From the NCBI RefSeq assembly GCF_002102395.1, contig NZ_LQPZ01000027.1:1-58120 (forward strand): a DNA stretch of 58,120 bases, written 5' to 3'. Below, piece after piece: positions 47,555 through 58,120 of the stretch. Numbering within the stretch: the stretch's first letter is position 1; the number at the start of each line of letters is the position of its first letter. The notes beneath the pieces were generated by a model, which had not been told where the DNA came from, searched no databases, and saw nothing but the letters and a program-made list of their open reading frames with translations. This stretch comes from Mycolicibacillus trivialis (GTDB taxonomy: Bacteria > Actinomycetota > Actinomycetes > Mycobacteriales > Mycobacteriaceae). Both the position numbers and the translations under genes were made by a program.

Positions 47555-49959
47555 CCGCAGCGGATCAGCCCTCGGCCGACGGTCGCCGCCCGGAGATGGT
47601 GACGTTCACCATCGACGACCAGAAGGTCACCGTGCCCAAGGGCACGCTGATCATCCGGGCGGCCGAGCAGATCGGCATCGAGATCCCCCGGTTCTGCGAC
47701 CACCCACTGCTGGACCCGGTGGCCTGGTGCCGACAGTGCCTGGTCGAGGTTGAGGGCCAGCGCAAACCGCAGCCGTCCTGCGCGGTGGCCGGTGCCGACG
47801 GCATGGTGGTGCGCACCCAGCACACGTCCGAAGAGGCCGACCGGGCCCAGCATCTGGTGATGGAACTGCTGCTGATCAACCACCCGCTGGACTGCCCGAC
47901 CTGCGACAAGGGCGGGGAATGTCCACTGCAGAACCAGGCGATGAGCCACGGCCGCACCGAGACCCGCTTCGAGGAGGCCAAGCGGGTCTACCCCAAGCCG
48001 ATCAACATCTCCTCGCAGGTGCTACTGGACCGCGACCGCTGCATCCTGTGCGCACGCTGCACCCGGTTCGCCAACGAGATCGCCGGTGACGTGTTCATCG
48101 AGATGATGAACCGCGGTGCGCTGCAACAGGTCGGCATCTACGAGGACGAGCCGTTCGACTCCTACTTCTCCGGCAACACCGTGCAGATCTGCCCGGTCGG
48201 CGCGCTCACCGGCTCGTCCTACCGGTTCCGGGCGCGACCGTTCGACCTGGTCTCCACCCCCGGCGTCTGCGAGCACTGCGCCTCCGGCTGCTCACAGCGC
48301 ACCGACCACCGGCGCGGCAAGGTGATGCGCCGGATGGCCGGAGACGACCCGGAAGTCAACGAGGAGTGGAACTGCGACAAGGGCCGCTGGGCGTTCACCT
48401 ACACTCGGCAACGCGACCGCATCACCACCCCACTGGCCCGCGACGACACCGGGGTGCTGACGCCGACCTCCTGGCCGAACGCGCTGGCGCTGGCGGCCCG
48501 GGGCCTGGCCGCCGCCCGCGGCCGCACCGGTGTGCTGGTCGGCGGGCGCTCGACCGTCGAGGACGCCTACGGTTACGCCAAGTTCGCCCGGGTGGCGGCC
48601 GGCAGCGACGACATCGACTTCCGGGCCCGGCCGCACTCGGCGGAGGAGACGGCGTTCCTCAGCGCCCGCATCGCCGGAACCGGCGTCGACCTGGACTACC
48701 AGGCGTTGGAGAGCGCACCGGTGGTCGTGCTGGTCGGTTTCGAACCCGAGGAGGAGTCCCCGATCGTCTTCCTGCGGTTGCGTAAAGCCGCCCGCAAGAA
48801 CGAGACCCGGGTCTTCTCGATCGCGCCGTTCGCCGACCGGGGCCTGGAGAAGATGTTCGGCACCCTGATCCCGACCGCGCCGGGCGCGGAGGCCGCCGCC
48901 CTCGACGGCCTGCATGACGGTGAACTCGGCGCGCTGCTGCGCCGACCCGGCGCGGTCCTGCTGGCCGGGGAACGGCTCGCGGTCAGCCCCGGCGGCCTGT
49001 CGGCGGCGGTGCGGCTGGCCGAGGCCACCGGGGCACGGCTGGGCTGGGTGCCGCGTCGCGCCGGGGAGCGCGGGGCGCTGGAGGCCGGTGCCCTGGCCGG
49101 GCTGCTGCCCGGCGGCCGGCCGATGACCGATCCCGACGCGCGCTCCCAGCTGGCCGCGGTCTGGGGCGAACTCCCGGCACCCTCCGGGCGCGACACCACC
49201 GCGATCCTGGCGGCAGCCGCCGCCGGTGAGCTGGGTGCGCTGCTGGTCGGCGGTGTCGAGCCGGCCGATCTGGCCGACCCGGCCGCAGCCTTGGCCGCGC
49301 TCGACGCCGTCGGGTTCCTGGTCAGCCTGGAACTGCGCCACAGCGAGGTCACCGACCGTGCCGACGTGGTGTTCCCGGTGGCGCCTGCGGTGGAGAAGGC
49401 CGGCACGTTCGTCAACTGGGAGGGCCGGTCTCGGCGCTTCGGCGCCGCCCTGGCCGACACCGGCGCGCTGCCGGACCTTCGGGTGCTCGACACGATCGCC
49501 GAGGAGATGGGCACCCCGCTCGGGCTGGGCGGCGCCGCCGACGCCCACGCGGAACTGCAAGCGCTGGGCGGCTGGGCCGGCCCCCGAGCGGCCTCGCCCA
49601 CCGTGGCCGCCGGCGCCGCCCCGGCCCCCGGCCGCGGGGAGGCGGTGCTGGCCAGCTGGCGGATGCTGCTCGACGCCGGCCGGATGCAGGACGGGGAGCC
49701 CAACCTGGCCGGCACCGCGCGCACCCCGGTGGTGCGGCTGGGCGCCGCGACCGCCGATGAGATCGGCGCCGCCGACGGTGACCCGGTGACGGTCGCCACC
49801 GACGCCGGTGCGATCACCCTGCCTCTGGTCGTCACCGTCATGCCCGAACGGGTGGTGTGGCTGCCGATGAACTCACCCGGCTCGGCGGTGCACCGCGGGC
49901 TGGGCGTGACCGCCGGTGCGACGGTGCAGATCCACACCGGAGAGGAGCGGGCCCGGTGA
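47551..49959 (+). CDS. nuoG: NADH-quinone oxidoreductase subunit G
   Basis: An 802-residue Fe-S subunit. The N-terminal [2Fe-2S] domain has [41 protein letters not shown] and [17 protein letters not shown] hold further clusters. [22 protein letters not shown] starts the molybdopterin-oxidoreductase-like domain, which lacks the cofactor in complex I. Ala-rich regions in the C-terminal half are typical of actinobacterial NuoG. The GTG start 47551 overlaps nuoF, and its stop overlaps the nuoH GTG. Confidence 0.97.
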   Translation: MTAADQPSADGRRPEMVTFTIDDQKVTVPKGTLIIRAAEQIGIEIPRFCDHPLLDPVAWCRQCLVEVEGQRKPQPSCAVAGADGMVVRTQHTSEEADRAQHLVMELLLINHPLDCPTCDKGGECPLQNQAMSHGRTETRFEEAKRVYPKPINISSQVLLDRDRCILCARCTRFANEIAGDVFIEMMNRGALQQVGIYEDEPFDSYFSGNTVQICPVGALTGSSYRFRARPFDLVSTPGVCEHCASGCSQRTDHRRGKVMRRMAGDDPEVNEEWNCDKGRWAFTYTRQRDRITTPLARDDTGVLTPTSWPNALALAARGLAAARGRTGVLVGGRSTVEDAYGYAKFARVAAGSDDIDFRARPHSAEETAFLSARIAGTGVDLDYQALESAPVVVLVGFEPEEESPIVFLRLRKAARKNETRVFSIAPFADRGLEKMFGTLIPTAPGAEAAALDGLHDGELGALLRRPGAVLLAGERLAVSPGGLSAAVRLAEATGARLGWVPRRAGERGALEAGALAGLLPGGRPMTDPDARSQLAAVWGELPAPSGRDTTAILAAAAAGELGALLVGGVEPADLADPAAALAALDAVGFLVSLELRHSEVTDRADVVFPVAPAVEKAGTFVNWEGRSRRFGAALADTGALPDLRVLDTIAEEMGTPLGLGGAADAHAELQALGGWAGPRAASPTVAAGAAPAPGRGEAVLASWRMLLDAGRMQDGEPNLAGTARTPVVRLGAATADEIGAADGDPVTVATDAGAITLPLVVTVMPERVVWLPMNSPGSAVHRGLGVTAGATVQIHTGEERAR

Positions 49960-51224
49960 CCGGATTCGGCAACGACGTGTGGTGGCTGATCGTCGCCAAG
50001 GCGCTGGCCGTCTTCGTCTACCTGTTGCTGACCGTGCTGTTCGCGATCGTCATCGAACGGAAAGTGCTGGGCCACATGCAGATGCGGCCCGGCCCCAACC
50101 GCGTCGGCCCGCGCGGGTGGCTGCAGAGCCTGGCCGACGGGATCAAGCTCGCCCTCAAGGAGGGCATCATGCCCACCGATGCCGACCGGGTGATCTACAC
50201 CCTGGCGCCGGTCATCTCGGTGATCCCGGCGATCACCGCGTTCGCGGTGATCCCGTTCGGCCCGGAGGTCAGCGTGTTCGGCCACCGCACCGCGCTGCAG
50301 GTCACCGACCTGCCGGTGGCGGTGCTGTTCGTGCTGGCGATGTCCTCGGTCGGGGTGTACGGGATCATCCTGGCCGGCTGGTCGTCGGGCTCCACCTATC
50401 CGCTGCTGGGCGGGATCCGCTCCACCGCGCAGGTGATCTCCTACGAAGTCGCGATGGGCCTGGCGTTCGCGGCGGTCTTCCTCTACGCCGGCACCATGTC
50501 CACCTCGGGCATCGTCGCGGCCCAGGACCGGGTGTGGTTCGTCTTCCTGCTGCTGCCGTCGTTCCTGGTCTATCTGACCGCGATGGTCGGGGAGACCAAC
50601 CGCGCCCCGTTCGACCTGCCGGAGGCGGAGGGCGAACTGGTCGGCGGGTTCCACACCGAGTACTCCTCGTTGAAGTTCGCGATGTTCTTCCTCGGCGAGT
50701 ACATCAACATGACCACCGTCTCGGCGGTGGCCGTCACCATCTTCCTGGGCGGCTGGCACGCGCCCTGGCCGGTCAACATGATCGACGGCGCCAACACGGG
50801 TTGGTGGCCGGTGCTGTGGTTCACCGCGAAGGTGTGGGGCCTGCTGTTCGTCTACATCTGGCTGCGCGCCACCCTGCCCCGGTTGCGCTACGACCAGTTC
50901 ATGGCGCTGGGCTGGAAGATCCTCATCCCCACCGCCCTGCTGTGGGTGATGGCCGCCGCGGTGATCCGCAGCCTGCGCAACGACGGCTACCCGCACTGGA
51001 CACCGGTGCTGGCCGCGCTCAGCGCCGTCACCGCGCTGGGTTTGGTCGCGTTCCTGCATCGGCGGTTCAGCGCGGTGCGCGGCGACGAGCCGCGCCGGGA
51101 CCGCAGCGACACAACGATTTCCGGCTCACCGGCACCCGGCGACGGGTTCCCGGTGCCGCCGCTGCCCGCCGCGCCGGCCCCTCGGCGCGACGCCGTGGTG
51201 AGCAAGGAGGAGATCCATGGCTAA
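49956..51224 (+). CDS. nuoH: NADH-quinone oxidoreductase subunit H
   Basis: A 422-residue membrane subunit next to the quinone site. [58 protein letters not shown] and [26 protein letters not shown] are hallmark loops. About eight transmembrane helices are visible. The C-terminal 60 residues ([20 protein letters not shown]) are a soluble actinobacterial tail. The GTG 49956 overlaps nuoG, and the 3' end overlaps nuoI by 8 bases. Confidence 0.97.
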   Translation: MTGFGNDVWWLIVAKALAVFVYLLLTVLFAIVIERKVLGHMQMRPGPNRVGPRGWLQSLADGIKLALKEGIMPTDADRVIYTLAPVISVIPAITAFAVIPFGPEVSVFGHRTALQVTDLPVAVLFVLAMSSVGVYGIILAGWSSGSTYPLLGGIRSTAQVISYEVAMGLAFAAVFLYAGTMSTSGIVAAQDRVWFVFLLLPSFLVYLTAMVGETNRAPFDLPEAEGELVGGFHTEYSSLKFAMFFLGEYINMTTVSAVAVTIFLGGWHAPWPVNMIDGANTGWWPVLWFTAKVWGLLFVYIWLRATLPRLRYDQFMALGWKILIPTALLWVMAAAVIRSLRNDGYPHWTPVLAALSAVTALGLVAFLHRRFSAVRGDEPRRDRSDTTISGSPAPGDGFPVPPLPAAPAPRRDAVVSKEEIHG

Positions 51225-51786
51225 GTTCACCGACGCCCTCGCCGGGTTCGGCGTGACGCTGTCGACGATGTTCAAGAAGCCGATCAACGACGGCTACCCG
51301 GAGCAGAAGAAGCCCACCGCCAAACGCTTCCACGGCAGGCACCGCCTCAACCGGCACCCGGACGGGCTGGAGAAGTGCATCGGCTGCGAGTTGTGCGCCT
51401 GGGCCTGCCCCGCCGACGCCATCTACGTGGAGGCCGCCGACAACACCGACGAGGAGCGCTACTCCCCCGGCGAACGCTACGGGCGGGTGTACCAGATCAA
51501 CTACCTGCGCTGTATCGGCTGCGGCTACTGCGTCGAGGCCTGCCCCACCCGCGCGCTGACGATGACCAACGACTATGAGATCGCCGCGGACAACCGGGCC
51601 GACATGATCTGGGAACGTGAGCAACTGCTCGCACCGCTGGAGACCGGGATGACCGCGCCGCCGCACCCGATGCCCCCCGGCGCCACCGACAAGGACTACT
51701 ACCTGGGCAACGTCACCGCCGACGGATTGCAGGACAACCCCGACTTGTTCGCGATGCTCGACCGGGTTCGACAGGGCCGGGCCTGA
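51217..51786 (+). CDS. nuoI: NADH-quinone oxidoreductase subunit I
   Basis: A 189-residue ferredoxin-like subunit with two [4Fe-4S] clusters, N6a and N6b. The motifs [20 protein letters not shown] and [18 protein letters not shown] give all eight cysteines. The N-terminal helix [20 protein letters not shown] is usual. AAGGAGGAG precedes ATG 51217. Its stop shares one base with the nuoJ ATG. Confidence 0.98.
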   Translation: MAKFTDALAGFGVTLSTMFKKPINDGYPEQKKPTAKRFHGRHRLNRHPDGLEKCIGCELCAWACPADAIYVEAADNTDEERYSPGERYGRVYQINYLRCIGCGYCVEACPTRALTMTNDYEIAADNRADMIWEREQLLAPLETGMTAPPHPMPPGATDKDYYLGNVTADGLQDNPDLFAMLDRVRQGRA

Positions 51787-52595
51787 TGACGATCGCCACC
51801 GCGATGGCGCAGGCCGCCGAACCGATCACCCGCACCAGCACCGGTGAGGCCGTGACGTTCTGGTTGCTCGGCGTGCTCGCGGTGGTCGGCGCGGTCGGGG
51901 TGGTCGCCGCGGCCAAGGCGGTGTACTCCGCACTGTTCCTGGCGATGACGATGCTGATTCTGGCGGTGTTCTACTTCCTGCAGGACGCGATGTTCCTCGG
52001 GGTGGTGCAGATCGTCGTCTACACCGGCGCGGTGATGATGCTGTTCCTGTTCGTCATGATGCTCATCGGCGTGGACTCCGCGGAATCGCTGGTGGAGACG
52101 CTGCGCGGGCAGCGGGTCGCCTCGATCGCCGCCGGCCTCGGGTTCGGGGTGCTGCTGATCGCCGGGATCGGGGCGGCGGCCACGCATCTGACCGCCCCCG
52201 TCGCCGCGAGCCCGACCGCCGGGCAAAACAACGTCGAGGGGCTGGCCGAGCTGATCTTCAGCCGCTACCTGTGGGCGTTCGAACTCACCGGTGCGCTGCT
52301 GATCACCGCGGTGCTCGCGGCGATGGTGCTGGCACACCGGGAGCGGCTGGTCCCGCGGCCCACCCAGCGCGAACTGTCGATCCGGCGGTTCCGGGCCGGC
52401 GGGCACCCCACCCCGATGCCGACACCGGGGGTCTACGCCCGCCACAACGCCGTCGATGTGGCGGCTCTGCTGCCCGACGGCTCGTTCTCCGACCTGTCGG
52501 TGCCCTCGGTGCTCGCCCAGCGCACCGTGGCCCGCTCGGGCAACGCCAGGCCGGCCACCGGTTCGACGTCCACCGGCGAGGAGGAACCCCGTTGA
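51786..52595 (+). CDS. nuoJ: NADH-quinone oxidoreductase subunit J
   Basis: A 269-residue membrane subunit with five transmembrane helices, including [39 protein letters not shown] blocks and [14 protein letters not shown]. The last 70 residues ([21 protein letters not shown] onward) are a soluble tail found in actinobacteria. ATG 51786 overlaps the nuoI stop by one base. The stop overlaps the nuoK TTG. Confidence 0.95.
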   Translation: MTIATAMAQAAEPITRTSTGEAVTFWLLGVLAVVGAVGVVAAAKAVYSALFLAMTMLILAVFYFLQDAMFLGVVQIVVYTGAVMMLFLFVMMLIGVDSAESLVETLRGQRVASIAAGLGFGVLLIAGIGAAATHLTAPVAASPTAGQNNVEGLAELIFSRYLWAFELTGALLITAVLAAMVLAHRERLVPRPTQRELSIRRFRAGGHPTPMPTPGVYARHNAVDVAALLPDGSFSDLSVPSVLAQRTVARSGNARPATGSTSTGEEEPR

Positions 52596-52891
52596 ACCCG
52601 GATAACTACCTCTACCTGTCGGCGCTGTTGTTCACCATCGGCGCCGCCGGAGTGTTGTTGCGGCGCAACGCGCTGGTCATGTTCATGTGCATCGAGTTGA
52701 TGCTCAACGCGGCCAACCTGGCGTTCGTCACCTTCGCCCGCCACCACGGCCAACTCGACGGCCAGGTCGTGGCGTTCTTCACCATGGTGGTCGCCGCCTG
52801 CGAGGTGGTGGTGGGCCTGGCGATCATCATGACCATCTTCCGTGCCCGCAGATCGGCTTCGGTCGACGACGTGAACCTGCTCAAGGGCTGA
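52592..52891 (+). CDS. nuoK: NADH-quinone oxidoreductase subunit K
   Basis: A 99-residue membrane subunit with three transmembrane helices. The conserved glutamates are in [20 protein letters not shown] and [20 protein letters not shown]. Length and sequence match M. tuberculosis NuoK. The start is a rare TTG at 52592, overlapping the nuoJ stop as TTGA with GAGGAGG upstream; this is decided by homology (N-terminus [14 protein letters not shown]). Confidence 0.95.
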   Translation: MNPDNYLYLSALLFTIGAAGVLLRRNALVMFMCIELMLNAANLAFVTFARHHGQLDGQVVAFFTMVVAACEVVVGLAIIMTIFRARRSASVDDVNLLKG

Positions 52892-52899
52892 GGGCGCCG

Positions 52900-54822
52900 A
52901 TGACATCCACGCTCAGTGCGCTTCTGGTGGCGCTGCCCTCGGCCGGGGCGCTGTTGCTGTTGCTCGCCGGCCGGCGCAGCGACCGGTGGGGACACCTGCT
53001 GGGTTGCGCCACCGTCCTCGGCTCCTTCGGGATCGGCCTGGTTCTGCTGGCGGAGTTGCTGGGCCGCGACTCCGCCGACCGGGCGCTGCACAGCACCCTG
53101 TTCAGTTGGGTCCCGGTCGCCGAGCTGCAGGTGGACTTCGGGTTGCTGATCGACCCGCTGTCGATCTGTTTCGTGCTGCTGATCACCGGGGTCGGTGCGC
53201 TGATCCACCTCTACTCGATCGGGTACATGGCCGCCGACACCGACCGGCGGCGCTTCTTCGCCTACCTCAACCTGTTCGTCGCCGCGATGCTGCTGCTGGT
53301 GGTCGCCGACAACTACCTGGTGCTCTACCTGGGTTGGGAAGGGGTGGGGCTGGCCTCCTACCTCCTGATCGGGTTCTGGTACGTCCGTCCCACCGCGGCG
53401 ACGGCGGGCAAGAAGGCGTTCGTCTCCAACCGGGTCGGCGACTTCGGCCTCGCTCTGGCGATGTTCGCGATGTTCGCCGCGTTCGGCACTTTGTCTTACG
53501 ACGAGGTGTTCACCGCCGCACCGGGCGCCTCGCGCGGCATGCTCGCAGCGATCGGGCTGCTGCTGTTACTCGGCGCGTGCGCCAAATCCGCCCAGATCCC
53601 GGTGCAGGCCTGGCTGTTCGACGCGATGGAGGGTCCGACGCCGGTGTCGGCGCTGATCCACGCCGCGACCATGGTCACCGCCGGGGTGTACCTGATCGTG
53701 CGGTCCGGGCCGATCTTCGACCTGTCCGGCGACGCCCGCCTCGCCGTCGTCGTGGTCGGGGCGGCCACGCTGCTGTTCGGCGCGATCATCGGCTGCGCCA
53801 AGGACGACATCAAACGCGCCCTGGCGGCCTCGACGATCAGTCAGATCGGCTACATGGTGCTGGCGGCCGGGCTGGGAGCGGCCGGCTACGCGTTCGCGAT
53901 TCTGCACCTGCTCACCCACGGCTTTTTCAAAGCCGGCCTGTTCCTGGGTTCCGGTGCGGTGATGCACGGGATGAACGACGAACAGGACATGCGCCGCTAC
54001 GGCGGGCTGCGCACCTTCCTGCCGGTCACCTACGTCACGTTCGGGATCTGCTACCTCGCGATCATCGGGGTGCCGCCGTTCGCCGGGTTCTGGTCCAAGG
54101 ACGCCATCATCGAGACCGCGCTGGCCGCCGGCGGGGTGCGCGGTGCGGTGCTCGGCGGAGTCGCCGTGCTGGGTGCGGCCATCACCGCCTTCTACATGAC
54201 CCGGGTGATGCTGATGACCTTCCACGGGGAGCGCCGCTGGGCCGCAGAGCCGGACGAGGTGACCGACGAGAAGGCCCTGCAGCATCCGCACGAGGCGCCG
54301 CGGGTGATGACCTGGCCGATGATCGTGCTGGCGATCGGGGCGGCGTTCTCCGGGTTGTTGCTCGCCGGCGGCGACACCCTGTCCCGCTGGCTGGAGCCGG
54401 TGGTTTCGCCGCTGGGGCCGGTGGAGGTCCACCACGTCGTGCCGGCCTGGGTCAGCGGAGCGGTCACCTTCGCGGTGGTGCTGGCCGGGGCCGCGGTGGC
54501 CTACCGGATGTACGGCGCCCGCCCGGTCCCGGCGACCGCACCCGCCGACGTGTCGGTGCTGACCACCGCCGCCCGTCGTGACCTCTACGGCGACGCGGTC
54601 AACGAGGCCCTGCTCATGCGCCCCGGTGACGGCATCGCGCGTGGGCTGGCCACCGCCGACGACGTCGCGGTGGACGGGTCGGTCAACGCGCTGGCCGCGC
54701 TGGTGCGACGGATGTCGTCGTGGCTACGCGGCCTGCAGACCGGCTACGCGCGCAGCTACGCGTTGACGATGCTGGCCGGCGCGGTCCTGCTGACCGCCGT
54801 GATTTTGGCGGTGCAGCTGTGA
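52900..54822 (+). CDS. nuoL: NADH-quinone oxidoreductase subunit L
   Basis: A 640-residue antiporter-like proton-pumping subunit with about 14-16 transmembrane helices. [46 protein letters not shown] and [23 protein letters not shown] are family signatures; the key Glu and Lys of the channel sit in these blocks. ATG 52900 starts 8 bases after nuoK and is placed by homology. The stop overlaps the nuoM ATG by one base. Confidence 0.97.
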   Translation: MTSTLSALLVALPSAGALLLLLAGRRSDRWGHLLGCATVLGSFGIGLVLLAELLGRDSADRALHSTLFSWVPVAELQVDFGLLIDPLSICFVLLITGVGALIHLYSIGYMAADTDRRRFFAYLNLFVAAMLLLVVADNYLVLYLGWEGVGLASYLLIGFWYVRPTAATAGKKAFVSNRVGDFGLALAMFAMFAAFGTLSYDEVFTAAPGASRGMLAAIGLLLLLGACAKSAQIPVQAWLFDAMEGPTPVSALIHAATMVTAGVYLIVRSGPIFDLSGDARLAVVVVGAATLLFGAIIGCAKDDIKRALAASTISQIGYMVLAAGLGAAGYAFAILHLLTHGFFKAGLFLGSGAVMHGMNDEQDMRRYGGLRTFLPVTYVTFGICYLAIIGVPPFAGFWSKDAIIETALAAGGVRGAVLGGVAVLGAAITAFYMTRVMLMTFHGERRWAAEPDEVTDEKALQHPHEAPRVMTWPMIVLAIGAAFSGLLLAGGDTLSRWLEPVVSPLGPVEVHHVVPAWVSGAVTFAVVLAGAAVAYRMYGARPVPATAPADVSVLTTAARRDLYGDAVNEALLMRPGDGIARGLATADDVAVDGSVNALAALVRRMSSWLRGLQTGYARSYALTMLAGAVLLTAVILAVQL

Positions 54823-56366
54823 TGACCGCCCCGTGGCTCTCCCTGTTGTGGCTCGCCCCGATCGCCGGGGCGGCGCTGGTGATGGTGTTGCCTGCCGGCC
54901 GGGCCGGCCTGGCCAAGTACGTCGGGCTGGGTGTGAGCCTGGTGGCCCTGGCCGTGTCACTGGTGGTCACCGCCGGTTTCGACACCGGGGGCCAGACCTA
55001 CCAGTTCGTCGAATCCCATCCCTGGATACCGTCGTTCGGTGCCGGCTACACCCTCGGCGTGGACGGTATCGCGGTGGTGCTGGTGCTGCTGACCACGGTG
55101 CTGGTGCCACTGCTGCTGCTGGCCGGCTGGCATGACGGCGGGCAGCGTCGTCGCGGCGTGCACGCCTACGTCGCGCTGACGCTGACCGTGGAATCGATGG
55201 TGCTGATCTCCCTGGTCTCGTTGGACATTTTGCTGTTCTACGTGTTCTTCGAGGCGATGCTCATCCCGATGTACTTCCTCATCGGCGGGTTCGGCACCGG
55301 CGCCGGACGCTCGCAGGCCGCGCTGAAGTTCCTGCTGTACAACCTGTTCGGTGGGTTGATCATGCTGGCCGCGGTGATAGGGATCTACGTGGTCACCGCC
55401 CAGCACGGCACCGGCACCTTCGACTTCCGCACCGCGGTGGCCGCGTTCGAGCCCGGCTCGACGGCGGTGGACCCCGGAGTGCTCAAGGCCCTGTTCCTCG
55501 GGTTCATGTTCGCGTTCGCGATCAAGGCGCCGCTGTGGCCGTTCCACCGCTGGCTGCCCGACGCGGCGGTCGAGGCCACTCCGGCGTCGGCGGTGCTGAT
55601 GATGGCGGTGATGGACAAGGTCGGCACCTTCGGCATGCTGCGCTACTGCCTGCAACTGTTCCCGGAGGCGTCCACCTATTTCCGGCCGGCGATCATCACG
55701 CTCGCGGTGATCGGGGTGGTCTACGGGGCGCTGGTGGCGATCGGGCAGACCGACATCATGCGGCTGATCGCCTACACCTCGATCTCCCACTTCGGGTTCA
55801 TCATCCTCGGCATCTTCGTGATGACCTCGCAGGGCCAATCCGGTTCCACGCTGTACATGTTCAACCACGGCATCTCCACCGCCGCGGTGTTCCTGATCGC
55901 CGGTTTCCTGATCGCCCGCCACGGCGGGTCGCGGTCCATCGCCGACTACGGCGGCGTGCAGAAACGCGCCCCGGTGTTGGCGGGCACCTTCCTGGTGGCG
56001 GCGATGGCGACGCTGTCGCTACCCGGCCTGGCGCCGTTCATCAGTGAATTCCTGGTGTTGATCGGCACGTTCAACCGGTACTGGCTGGCGGCGGTGTTCG
56101 GCACGACGGCGCTGGTGCTGTCCTCCATCTACATGCTGTGGCTCTACCAGCGGCTGATGACCGGACCGGTGGCGCGCGGCACCGAGCGGCTGACCGACCT
56201 CGTGCCCCGTGAGCTGGTGGTCGTCGCTCCGCTCATCGCGCTGCTGCTGTTCCTCGGGTTCTACCCCAAGCCCGTGCTCGACCTGATCAACCCGGCCGTC
56301 GCGCACACCATGACCACCACCGGCCACCATGACCCGCAGCCACTGACCGCCGAGGGATCGCGATGA
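54822..56366 (+). CDS. nuoM: NADH-quinone oxidoreductase subunit M
   Basis: A 514-residue antiporter-like proton-pumping subunit. LLFYVFFEAMLIPMYFLIGG (conserved Glu), PLWPFHRWLPDAAVEATPAS and MRLIAYTSISHFGFIILGIF are typical. ATG 54822 overlaps the nuoL stop by one base; the upstream in-frame region is nuoL coding DNA. The stop overlaps the nuoN ATG by 4 bases. Confidence 0.97.
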   Translation: MTAPWLSLLWLAPIAGAALVMVLPAGRAGLAKYVGLGVSLVALAVSLVVTAGFDTGGQTYQFVESHPWIPSFGAGYTLGVDGIAVVLVLLTTVLVPLLLLAGWHDGGQRRRGVHAYVALTLTVESMVLISLVSLDILLFYVFFEAMLIPMYFLIGGFGTGAGRSQAALKFLLYNLFGGLIMLAAVIGIYVVTAQHGTGTFDFRTAVAAFEPGSTAVDPGVLKALFLGFMFAFAIKAPLWPFHRWLPDAAVEATPASAVLMMAVMDKVGTFGMLRYCLQLFPEASTYFRPAIITLAVIGVVYGALVAIGQTDIMRLIAYTSISHFGFIILGIFVMTSQGQSGSTLYMFNHGISTAAVFLIAGFLIARHGGSRSIADYGGVQKRAPVLAGTFLVAAMATLSLPGLAPFISEFLVLIGTFNRYWLAAVFGTTALVLSSIYMLWLYQRLMTGPVARGTERLTDLVPRELVVVAPLIALLLFLGFYPKPVLDLINPAVAHTMTTTGHHDPQPLTAEGSR

Positions 56367-57943
56367 GCACACCGAGCATCGAGTACTCCCTGCTGCTGCC
56401 GCTGCTGATCGTGTTCGGCGCGGCGGTGGCGGGCCTGCTGGTGGAGGCGCTGGCGCCGCGACGCTACCGCTACCCGGCCCAGGTGGCGCTGTCGCTGGGC
56501 GGGCTCGTCGCCGCACTGGTTGCGCTGATCGTGATCGCCGGCGGGATCGAAACCTTCGGGCGCACAGCGCTGCTGGGCTCGGTGGCCGTCGACCGACCGG
56601 TGTTGCTGATCCAGGGCACGGTGCTGGTGGTGGCGATCATGGCCGTGGTCCTCGTCGCGGAGCGCACCGCGGCGACGGCGGATGCACGTGTCGCTGTCGG
56701 CGCCGGCGCGTCCGCGCGGGGGCTGGACTCGTTCACCCCGCAGGGGGCGGCGTTCCCCGGCAGCCCCGGGGAACGGGTGGCGACGCAGGCCGGCGTGATG
56801 CAGACCGAGGTCTTCCCGCTGACCCTGTTCTCGGTCGGCGGCATGCTGGTGTTCCCCGCCGCCAACGACCTGTTGACGATGTTCATCGGCCTGGAAGTGC
56901 TGTCGTTGCCGCTGTATCTGCTCTGCGGCCTCGCCCGGCACCGGCGGCTGATGTCCCAGGAGGCGGCGCTCAAATACTTCCTGCTGGGCGCGTTCTCCTC
57001 GGCGTTCTTCCTGTTCGGGGTTGCGTTGCTCTACGGCGCCACCGGCACCCTGGCACTGTCCGGGATCGGCGAGACCGTCGCCGAGCGCGGGGTGGACACG
57101 CTGGGGCTGCTGGGCGCCGCGCTGCTCGCGGTGGGGCTGCTGTTCAAGGTCGGCGCGGTGCCGTTCCACTCCTGGATCCCCGACGTCTACGTCGGCGCGC
57201 CCACCCCGATCACCGGGTTCATGGCGTCGGCGACCAAGGTCGCAGCGTTCGGCGCGCTGATGCGGGTGGTCTACGTCGCCTTACCGCCGATGCACGACCA
57301 GTGGCGCCCGGTGCTGTGGCTGGTGGCGATCGCGACCATGGCGGTCGCCACGATCGCCGCCGTGAACCAGACCGACGTCAAGCGGATGCTGGCCTACTCC
57401 TCGGTGTCCCACGTCGGGTTCATCCTCACCGGGGTGATCGCGGCGATCCCGGCCGGCGTCTCGGCGACGGTGTTCTACCTGATCGCCTACAGCTTCTCCA
57501 CGGTCGGCGCGTTCGCGATCGTCGGCCTGGTGCGCGGCGCCGACGGCGTCGAGGAGCCGGACATGAGCCGCTGGGCGGGGCTGGGGCGGCGTTCCCCTCT
57601 GGTCGGGCTGATGTTCTCGCTGTTTTTGCTCGCCTTCGCCGGGATCCCGCTGACCAGCGGGTTCACCAGCAAATTCGCCGTGTTCAAGGCGGCAGCCGAG
57701 GGCGGCGCGGTGCCACTGGTGATCGTCGGCGTGGTGGCCAGCGGCGTGGCCGCCTACTTCTATGTGCGGGTGATCCTGCTGATGTTCTTCACCGAGCCCT
57801 CCGAACACACCCCGCGCGTGCTGGTCCCCGGCGTGCTGGCCAAGGCCGCGATCGCGCTGTGCGCCGCGGTCACCGTGCTGCTCGGCGTGCTGCCGCAGCC
57901 GGTGTTCGACCTGGTGGACGCCGCGACCGCGTTCGTGCGCTGA
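56363..57943 (+). CDS. nuoN: NADH-quinone oxidoreductase subunit N
   Basis: A 526-residue antiporter-like proton-pumping subunit and the last gene of the operon. MFIGLEVLSLPLYLLCGLAR, VGAVPFHSWIPDVYVGAPTP, MASATKVAAFGALMRV and MLAYSSVSHVGFILTGV are family blocks. A Gly/Ala-rich loop near residues 105-150 (AVGAGASARGLDSFTPQGAA) is an actinobacterial feature. ATG 56363 overlaps nuoM as ATGA. The complete nuoA-N set has every gene intact. Confidence 0.97.
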   Translation: MSTPSIEYSLLLPLLIVFGAAVAGLLVEALAPRRYRYPAQVALSLGGLVAALVALIVIAGGIETFGRTALLGSVAVDRPVLLIQGTVLVVAIMAVVLVAERTAATADARVAVGAGASARGLDSFTPQGAAFPGSPGERVATQAGVMQTEVFPLTLFSVGGMLVFPAANDLLTMFIGLEVLSLPLYLLCGLARHRRLMSQEAALKYFLLGAFSSAFFLFGVALLYGATGTLALSGIGETVAERGVDTLGLLGAALLAVGLLFKVGAVPFHSWIPDVYVGAPTPITGFMASATKVAAFGALMRVVYVALPPMHDQWRPVLWLVAIATMAVATIAAVNQTDVKRMLAYSSVSHVGFILTGVIAAIPAGVSATVFYLIAYSFSTVGAFAIVGLVRGADGVEEPDMSRWAGLGRRSPLVGLMFSLFLLAFAGIPLTSGFTSKFAVFKAAAEGGAVPLVIVGVVASGVAAYFYVRVILLMFFTEPSEHTPRVLVPGVLAKAAIALCAAVTVLLGVLPQPVFDLVDAATAFVR

Positions 57944-57946
57944 GTC

Positions 57947-57975
57947 GGGGCCCGGGATTCCCCGGGGCCGGTTTA
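57947..57975 (+). terminator. Candidate terminator after the nuo operon
   Basis: GGCCCGGG (57949-57956), loop ATTC and CCCGGGGCC (57961-57969) form a GC-rich hairpin with one bulged G just past the nuoN stop, followed by GGTTTAT. The U tract is weak, so the call is modest. Confidence 0.4.
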
Positions 57976-58061
57976 TCCCCAGTTGGGGGTTTGTCCACAG
58001 ATTCACCGGGTGGTCCCTGTGGGCGGCGGTTGTGTCGGTCGGCGTTTCTAGCGTCGGTGGT

Positions 58062-58120
58062 ATGGCGACAGCGATGGCTCCCCAGGCGGCACAGGACCAA
58101 ATCCGCGCTGCCCTGGATGC
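58062..58120 (+). CDS. Start of an unfinished ORF, possibly a 13E12/DUF222 HNH protein
   Basis: ATG 58062 opens a frame that stays open to the window edge (MATAMAPQAAQDQIRAALDA). TAGCGT at 58049-58054 ends 7 bases before ATG, a leaderless promoter pattern. The upstream DNA, with TTATCCCC, TTGTCCACAG and GTTGTGTCGG motifs, resembles the 5' flank of mycobacterial 13E12-repeat (DUF222/HNH endonuclease) genes. Only 19 residues are visible, so the product cannot be confirmed. Confidence 0.35.
   Translation, partial: MATAMAPQAAQDQIRAALD

Overview
The window is a high-GC actinobacterial chromosome segment, almost certainly from a mycobacterium. fprA sits divergent to prfB, as in Mycobacterium tuberculosis (Rv3106/Rv3105c). 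A hisN/Rv3137-like phosphatase precedes fadE24-fadE23 (Rv3139-Rv3140). An Rv3143-like lone receiver protein directly precedes nuoA-N (Rv3145-Rv3158). No species is claimed. Coding density is very high and no gene-free stretch exceeds about 190 bases. No insertion sequence, phage gene, CRISPR array or rRNA was seen.

Layout. (1) 1-6.8 kb: a partial MscS channel gene and prfB on minus; fprA, aconitase (acn) and an AhpD-like protein on plus. (2) 6.9-20.1 kb: the selenocysteine region. It has a formate dehydrogenase operon whose alpha subunit is read through an in-frame TGA (Sec190) followed by an Escherichia coli-like SECIS hairpin, an Fe-S subunit and an NrfD-type membrane subunit. A TetR gene is divergent from two overlapping MpaB/DUF2236 oxygenase-like genes. 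A minus-strand operon holds a small orphan ORF, selD and a DUF2945 gene. Facing it are tRNA-Sec (anticodon TCA), selA and selB. (3) 20.2-28.2 kb: a CMD/AhpD-like protein, a DJ-1/PfpI protein and the respiratory nitrate reductase operon narGHJI. (4) 28.2-33.3 kb: two minus-strand membrane-protein genes, hisN, then fadE24-fadE23 behind a perfect 30-bp palindrome. (5) 33.4-41.8 kb: a VapBC-type toxin-antitoxin pair, then an eight-gene, tightly coupled catabolic cassette: homogentisate-dioxygenase-like cupin, alpha/beta hydrolase, CaiB CoA-transferase, HMG-CoA-lyase-like, TetR, acyl-CoA dehydrogenase, APH-like phosphotransferase, DUF6285. (6) 41.8-57.9 kb: the lone receiver protein and a complete 14-gene nuo operon behind a CRP-like site. 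(7) The right edge has the start of an unfinished ORF.

How it fits together. Regions 2 and 3 hold what is needed to oxidise formate with a selenoenzyme and reduce nitrate, together with tRNA-Sec, SelA, SelB and SelD. Formate electrons would enter the menaquinone pool through the NrfD subunit and leave through NarGHI. The FDH alpha subunit has no visible Tat signal, so this looks like a cytoplasmic-side formate dehydrogenase rather than the periplasmic E. coli Fdn-N arrangement. Relative to the M. tuberculosis gene order recalled from memory, regions 2-3 and 5 lie where M. tuberculosis carries other genes, so they are best read as accessory insertions between conserved blocks.

Several genes show a TANNNT hexamer 6-7 bases before ATG/GTG, the mark of leaderless transcripts common in mycobacteria. 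Candidate palindromic operators precede the oxygenase pair, fadE24, vapB and the catabolic cassette.
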